Shown piece by piece: positions 50,986-54,851 of a DNA stretch of 54,851 nt. Position numbers and translations under genes: made by a program. A model generated the notes under the pieces. The model searched no databases. It was not told where the DNA came from and saw nothing but the letters and a program-made list of their open reading frames with translations. The stretch spans positions 1 through 54,851 of the forward strand of contig NZ_WBKR01000015.1 of assembly GCF_008868155.1 (NCBI RefSeq). Direction: 5' to 3'. Position 1 is the stretch's first letter. Each line of letters starts with the position of its first letter. This DNA comes from Micromonospora sp. ALFpr18c. GTDB lineage: Bacteria; Actinomycetota; Actinomycetes; Mycobacteriales; Micromonosporaceae.

Positions 50986-51612
50986 TCAGGACTCCTTGAC
51001 CGCGATGGTCTCGACTGTGTTGGCCACGTGCTCGAAGGCGTCGCAGGCGGCCTCCAGCTCGTCGGCGACCTCCTTCATCTTCAGCACCGTCAACGCGTCG
51101 TACTCACCGGAGAAGAGTCGGACGAGCAGCTGCCGGTTGATCCGGTCGCCCTCGTTCTCCAGCCGGTTGCACTCGATCCAGTAGTCCTCGAGATCCTTCA
51201 TCGACTGCAGGCGGGGCATCGCGTCGGCGGTCAGCTTGGCCTGCTGGTCGAGCACGTTGACCATCTCGTGCAGCTCGCGGGGCAGCGCCGGAAGCTCGGT
51301 CAGGCCGTACAGGTAGAGCAGGTCGCCGACCGCTTCCAGGTGGTCCATCACGTCGTCGAGCAGCGAGCCGAGCCGGTAGATGTCCTCCCGGTCGAACGGG
51401 GTGATGAAGGTAGAGTTGATCTTCTTGTACAGCTCGTGCGTGATCTGGTCGCTGTCGTGCTCGACCTCGGTCAGCCGCTCGCTGACCGACTGCACGTCGA
51501 CGCCGGGCAGGGCCAGCTCGTTCAGCAGTTCGGTGCCCCGGACCAGGTTCTGCGCGGCCCTGGTGAAGAGCTCGTAGAAGGCGCCCTCGGTGGGGCGGAA
51601 GGAAAACTTCAC
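50986..51612 (-). CDS. DUF47/PhoU-like Pit accessory protein
   Basis: A 208-residue all-helical protein of the DUF47 (YkaA/PhoU-like) family, which regulates the adjacent Pit transporter. Segments typical of the family are EVEHDSDQITHELYKKINST and PFDREDIYRLGSLLDDVMDH near residue 70, with the acidic E-D metal-binding pattern of PhoU bundles. The GTG at 51612 starts homology (VKFSFRPTEGAFYEL); the open frame upstream is not coding. A PHO box lies about 115-150 bp upstream, over the end of the ppk2 gene. Confidence 0.9.
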   Translation of the reverse strand: MKFSFRPTEGAFYELFTRAAQNLVRGTELLNELALPGVDVQSVSERLTEVEHDSDQITHELYKKINSTFITPFDREDIYRLGSLLDDVMDHLEAVGDLLYLYGLTELPALPRELHEMVNVLDQQAKLTADAMPRLQSMKDLEDYWIECNRLENEGDRINRQLLVRLFSGEYDALTVLKMKEVADELEAACDAFEHVANTVETIAVKES

Positions 51613-51727
51613 AGCACAGACCTCGTCGCGTCGGTGGAAGGGTGGCGGCACCCGTCGGGCGTCCGCCCGGTGAATGCTAGGAAACGGCAGAACCGCGAAT
51701 TCGTCGGCCCACCCCTGGCCAGGCCGC

Positions 51728-51760
51728 ATTCACCGATCGTTCACCTACTGTTCACCTCGG
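51728..51760 (+). promoter_or_regulatory. Three-unit PHO box overlapping the ppk2 stop codon
   Basis: ATTCACCGATC (51728), GTTCACCTACT (51739) and GTTCACCTCGG (51750) are three consecutive 11-bp units matching the PhoP-box consensus. They read on the plus strand, whereas the nearest downstream promoter should be that of the minus-strand DUF47-pit operon. The middle unit covers the ppk2 stop at 51741-51743. Confidence 0.75.
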
Positions 51761-52682
51761 GCGTCCCATCCGCCCCCACTCCCCCAGCACGCAGCCGCTC
51801 CCGCTCGTGCGCCACATCGAAATCGGCAGGCGGATACCCCAGATCAAGCGTGTCGAACGTCTCCCGCAGCAGGTGGGCCACCGCCCAGTCCCGGTACCAC
51901 TTGCGGTCCGCCGGCACCACGAACCAGGGCGCCGCGTCCGTGCCGCACCGGCTCAGAGCCTCGGCGTACGCGGCCTGGTAGTCGTCCCAGCGAGCCCGGG
52001 CGTCGACATCCGAGGGGTTGTACTTCCAGTGCTTACGCGGGTCGGTGAGCCGCTCCAGCAGGCGCTCGCCCTGCTCGGCGTACGAGATGTGCAGCATCAC
52101 CTTGACCAGGGTCACCCCACCCTCGGTCAGCTCCCGCTCGAAAGAGTTGATCTCGTCGTAGCGGGCCCGCCAGGTGGCCTCGGGCACCAGCGAGCCGACC
52201 CGGGCGATCAACACGTCCTCGTAGTGCGAGCGGTTGAACATCCCGACGTACCCCGGTGGGGGCAGCTCCCGGCGGATCCGCCACAGGAAATCGTGCCGCA
52301 GCTCCTGCGGAGTCGGCGGGCCGAACGAACGGATGTGCAGACCCAGCGGGTTCATCGCGCCGGCCACCCGCTTGATCGTGCCGTCCTTACCGCCACAGTC
52401 CATCGCCTGGAGCACCAGCAGCACCCGGTGCGCCGGCCGCTCCGAGCCGGCCTTGGCCATCGCGAAGAGCATCTCCTGCTGACGACCCAACTCGCCACCG
52501 ACCAGTTCCACCTGCGCACGGGCCCAGACCTTGCGGCGCTCCCCGTTCACCTCGGCCTTCGGCAGGCCGGGCGTGGACCGGGGGTCGATCGCCGCGAGAT
52601 CCACCGGTGCGGTGACCCGGAGCAGCTCCCCGACTCCGCCGCCGGCCGGTGCCACGATCCCCGCTTCCTGCAGTGCGCTCAT
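51741..52682 (-). CDS. ppk2: Polyphosphate kinase 2 family protein
   Basis: A 313-residue PPK2, which moves phosphate between polyphosphate and nucleotides. The Walker A-like loop is QAMDCGGKDGTIKRVAGAMN near residue 95, with the GGKDG lysine and aspartate. The Walker B-like segment is VGMFNRSHYEDVLIARVG near residue 148. Lid-helix residues KVMLHISYAEQGERLLERL follow. It belongs to the single-domain class. Which nucleotide (AMP, ADP or GDP) cannot be assigned. The ATG lies 6 nt after GATGAT, a weak leaderless match. Its 3' end contains a PHO box. Confidence 0.92.
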   Translation of the reverse strand: MSALQEAGIVAPAGGGVGELLRVTAPVDLAAIDPRSTPGLPKAEVNGERRKVWARAQVELVGGELGRQQEMLFAMAKAGSERPAHRVLLVLQAMDCGGKDGTIKRVAGAMNPLGLHIRSFGPPTPQELRHDFLWRIRRELPPPGYVGMFNRSHYEDVLIARVGSLVPEATWRARYDEINSFERELTEGGVTLVKVMLHISYAEQGERLLERLTDPRKHWKYNPSDVDARARWDDYQAAYAEALSRCGTDAAPWFVVPADRKWYRDWAVAHLLRETFDTLDLGYPPADFDVAHERERLRAGGVGADGTPEVNSR

Positions 52683-52835
52683 GCACGGATCATCGCCCAC
52701 CCGTCGGTCATCCGCCCGCCGAGAGCCCCCGGACCGGGACGACCAGGGCTGCCGGCCCCCGGACTTGCCAGGAAGATGGACACCGGCAGGGCGACGGCGA
52801 CGGGTGGCCGCCGCGCTGGTGAGCCGGGCGCCGGC

Positions 52836-53342
52836 TCAGACCACCAGCGCCAGCCACTTCCGGTACGACGTGGCGAACGGCTCGGTGCCGTCACCGAGCG
52901 CGCCGTACAGCCACCGGGCCGCCGCCTCGGCCTCGTCCACCACGTCCTGCGGGTAGCCGAAGCGGGCCCGGTGCTCGGCGAACTCGTCCTCGTCGAGCAG
53001 CTCGACGAGACCGGTGGCCCGGCGTCGGACCACATCCAGGTCCAGGTCGATGAGGTGGACGGTGTCGTCGGACTCCCAGCGGGCCGGGGTGGTGATGTCG
53101 CAGTAGACCTCGCTGGTCCGTGGCGGCGGGTTGAACATCCCCGTCCACCAGGCGTTGTGCGGCACCAGCAGGACGAACGGGATCTTCTCCACCGAGGGGC
53201 GGCCGTGGTAGACCGACTCGGTGCCGAACGGGACGCCGAGCCAGACGCCGAGGTCGTCCTCGGCGAGACGGCGGGCCGGGTAGTCACGGTGGGCGCTGCC
53301 GTCGTACTTGCGATAGACCACTCGGACCACGTCGCTCGGCAT
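52836..53342 (-). CDS. DUF402 family protein
   Basis: A 168-residue protein of the DUF402 (FomD-like/RNA-binding-fold) family, some members of which hydrolyse nucleoside diphosphates. It shows the WWTGMFNPPPRTSEVYCDIT segment near residue 64, the VHLIDLDLDVVRR strand near residue 94 with its metal-ligand aspartates, and ELLDEDEFAEHRARFGYPQD. The ATG is 7 nt after TAGGGT (53350-53355), giving a leaderless transcript. A longer upstream frame has only proline/arginine-rich shadow sequence. Confidence 0.9.
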   Translation of the reverse strand: MPSDVVRVVYRKYDGSAHRDYPARRLAEDDLGVWLGVPFGTESVYHGRPSVEKIPFVLLVPHNAWWTGMFNPPPRTSEVYCDITTPARWESDDTVHLIDLDLDVVRRRATGLVELLDEDEFAEHRARFGYPQDVVDEAEAAARWLYGALGDGTEPFATSYRKWLALVV

Positions 53343-53484
53343 GATTCGCACCCTAACCGATACTGCCCACGCGTCGTAGTGCGGCCGTAACCGGACGGCG
53401 TCGGCCAGGGAGGCCGGCGGGTGCCTCCGCGCCACGCGGCGGATGGGCGCGGCCCGTGTCGGCGGCGGCGGGTACCGTCGCACG

Positions 53485-54851
53485 GTGACTCCGCCCCGCA
53501 CCGCCACCGGTTCCGCCACCCCGTCGGCCCGTGCCAAGGGCCGGCGGCGGGGTGACCGACCCAGCGGCACGGAGCTGCTGGCGGCGGCGGTCGGCGCGGT
53601 GCCCGGCGGCGCGGAACGCCCCGGTCAGCTGCAGATGACCACGGCGATCGAGGAGTGCGTGGCCGGCGGCGAGCATCTGCTCGTGCAGGCGGGCACCGGC
53701 ACCGGCAAGTCGCTGGCCTACCTCGCGCCGGCGCTCACCGTGGACGGCCCGGTGGTGGTGTCCACGGCCACCCTGGCGTTGCAGTCGCAGCTGGTCGACC
53801 ACGACCTGCCCCGGCTCGCCGACGCGGTCGAGCCGGTGCTCGGCCGCCGGCCCACCTTCGCGGTGCTCAAGGGACGCCACCACTACCTGTGCCTGGCCCG
53901 GTTGGACAACTCCACCGAGGAGGAACCGGAGGACACCCTCTTCGACGCCCCGGCCGCGCGCCCCGGCGGCGGGACGAAGTGGCTCGGCGAGGCGGGTCGG
54001 CTGGGAAAGCAGATCGAACGGGTACGCGACTGGGCCGAGAAGACCGCCACCGGCGACCGCGACGAACTGGACCCGGGCGTCGACGACCAGGCCTGGCGGC
54101 TGGTGTCGATGCCGGCCCGGGAGTGCGTCGGCGCGACCCGCTGCCCGTTCGGGCAGGAGTGCTTCGCCGAGGCGTCGCGGGCCCGTGCCCGCGAGGCCGA
54201 CATCGTGGTGACCAACCACAGCCTGCTCGCGGTCGACATGCTCGCCGGCCGGCACATCGTGCCGCCGCACAAGCTGCTCATCGTGGACGAGGCGCACGAG
54301 CTGGCCGACCGGGTCTCCTCGGCGGCCCAGGCGGAACTGGTGCCGGAGCTGATCGACCGGACCACCCGGCGGGCCCGTACGCTGCTGCGGCCGGAGACCG
54401 CCGAGGCGCTCACGGCCGCCGGCGACGCCCTCGCGGTCGGCCTGGCCGAGGCGCCGGCCGGGCGGATAACGGCGGGGTTGCCGACACCCCTGCGGGAGGC
54501 GTGCACGCTGCTCGACGCGGCGACCCGCTCCGCCCTGGACGCCATCGGCGACGTGAAGGCCGACGACCCCGACCCGGTCCGCAAGCAGCAGGCCAAGGCC
54601 GCCCTGGACGAGCTCTCCACCACCGCCCAGCGGTTGCTGGAGGAGGCCGACCACGACGTGGCCTGGGTGGAGAAGAACGACAGCGGCAGCCGCCGGGCGC
54701 TGGTGGTCGCGCCGCTGTCGGTGGCCGGCACCCTCGCCACCCACCTGTACGACGAACGCACCGTCGTCGCCACCTCGGCGACCCTGGCGCTCGGTGGACG
54801 GTTCGACACGGTCGCTCGCGCCCTCGGCCTGGACGCGCCACCGCCCGCCCC
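53485..54851 (+). CDS. DinG/XPD-like ATP-dependent DNA helicase (3' end beyond the window)
   Basis: The first 455 codons of a superfamily 2 helicase; the reading frame is still open at the window edge. Walker A is VQAGTGTGKSLAYLAPALT near residue 70. The DEAH box is LLIVDEAHELADR near residue 267. Four cysteines in a HHYLCL…CVGATRC…C pattern between them mark the 4Fe-4S domain of DinG/XPD helicases. The GTG lies 6 nt after TACCGT (53473-53478), so it is leaderless. Divergent from DUF402. The C-terminal helicase motifs V and VI are outside the window. Confidence 0.9.
   Translation, partial: MTPPRTATGSATPSARAKGRRRGDRPSGTELLAAAVGAVPGGAERPGQLQMTTAIEECVAGGEHLLVQAGTGTGKSLAYLAPALTVDGPVVVSTATLALQSQLVDHDLPRLADAVEPVLGRRPTFAVLKGRHHYLCLARLDNSTEEEPEDTLFDAPAARPGGGTKWLGEAGRLGKQIERVRDWAEKTATGDRDELDPGVDDQAWRLVSMPARECVGATRCPFGQECFAEASRARAREADIVVTNHSLLAVDMLAGRHIVPPHKLLIVDEAHELADRVSSAAQAELVPELIDRTTRRARTLLRPETAEALTAAGDALAVGLAEAPAGRITAGLPTPLREACTLLDAATRSALDAIGDVKADDPDPVRKQQAKAALDELSTTAQRLLEEADHDVAWVEKNDSGSRRALVVAPLSVAGTLATHLYDERTVVATSATLALGGRFDTVARALGLDAPPPA

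Noticed and set aside
1..54851. tRNA, rRNA or riboswitch genes
   Set aside because: No cloverleaf with GGTTCRANYCC-type T-arm or other known RNA consensus was recognised on either strand by reading; a covariance-model search would be needed to exclude weak cases.

Overview
The window is very G+C rich, with G or C in nearly every third codon position, and reads as chromosome of an actinomycete, most likely Micromonosporaceae (Micromonospora or Salinispora type). Supporting signs are mycothiol genes (a complete mshD and a mycothiol-dependent isomerase-fold protein), a GlnR-type regulator, DUF2516, LmeA and HbhA-like proteins, GTG starts, and many start codons lying 6-8 nt after a TANNNT box, the mark of leaderless transcripts. 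The organism is inferred from gene content; no rRNA or other marker gene is present.

Layout. 1-1.9 kb: murB and a mycothiol-dependent isomerase-like gene. 2.0-7.7 kb: a cellobiose/oligosaccharide uptake operon (lipoprotein, two permeases, GH1 beta-glucosidase, LacI repressor) with two matching operators around its promoter. 7.8-8.9 kb: a 31-codon leaderless ORF coupled to a double-GNAT gene. 8.86-10.65 kb: a lower-GC graveyard of three broken insertion sequences (IS3, IS481 and ISAs1 types) around one small secreted protein. 10.7-17.1 kb: housekeeping genes, mostly on the minus strand (macro domain, EI24, SDR, AlaX, hydrolase, DUF2516, HbhA-like, HTH regulator), plus a WYL regulator that has lost its WYL domain. 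17.2-25.9 kb: hydrolase, asparaginase, BKACE, YgfZ, Fur, aminotransferase IV, nitrobindin, DsrE, and a deletion scar joining an SCP2 gene to the tail of a glycogen debranching enzyme. 26.1-30.5 kb: a 1457-residue secreted subtilase with a kelch domain.

30.5-41.8 kb: DUF1416 and a rhodanese behind a cysteine-codon leader peptide, LmeA, a membrane protein, glnR, a polysaccharide deacetylase, mshD and pstSCAB. The pstS upstream region carries an 11-bp phased PHO-box array. 41.9-48.4 kb: a NUDIX gene and a tightly overlapping dipeptide/oligopeptide ABC importer operon headed by DUF1684. 48.9-54.85 kb: an oxidoreductase, the DUF47-Pit phosphate pair, ppk2 with a PHO box over its stop codon, DUF402, and a DinG-like helicase cut by the window end.

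How it fits together. Phosphate is the strongest theme: high-affinity pstSCAB, low-affinity Pit with its DUF47 partner, and a polyphosphate kinase, with candidate PhoP sites at two loci. Sugar uptake is locally autoregulated by the LacI protein. Sulfur genes appear to be controlled by cysteine-dependent attenuation. Decay by deletion recurs: three truncated insertion sequences, one regulator and one gene fusion.
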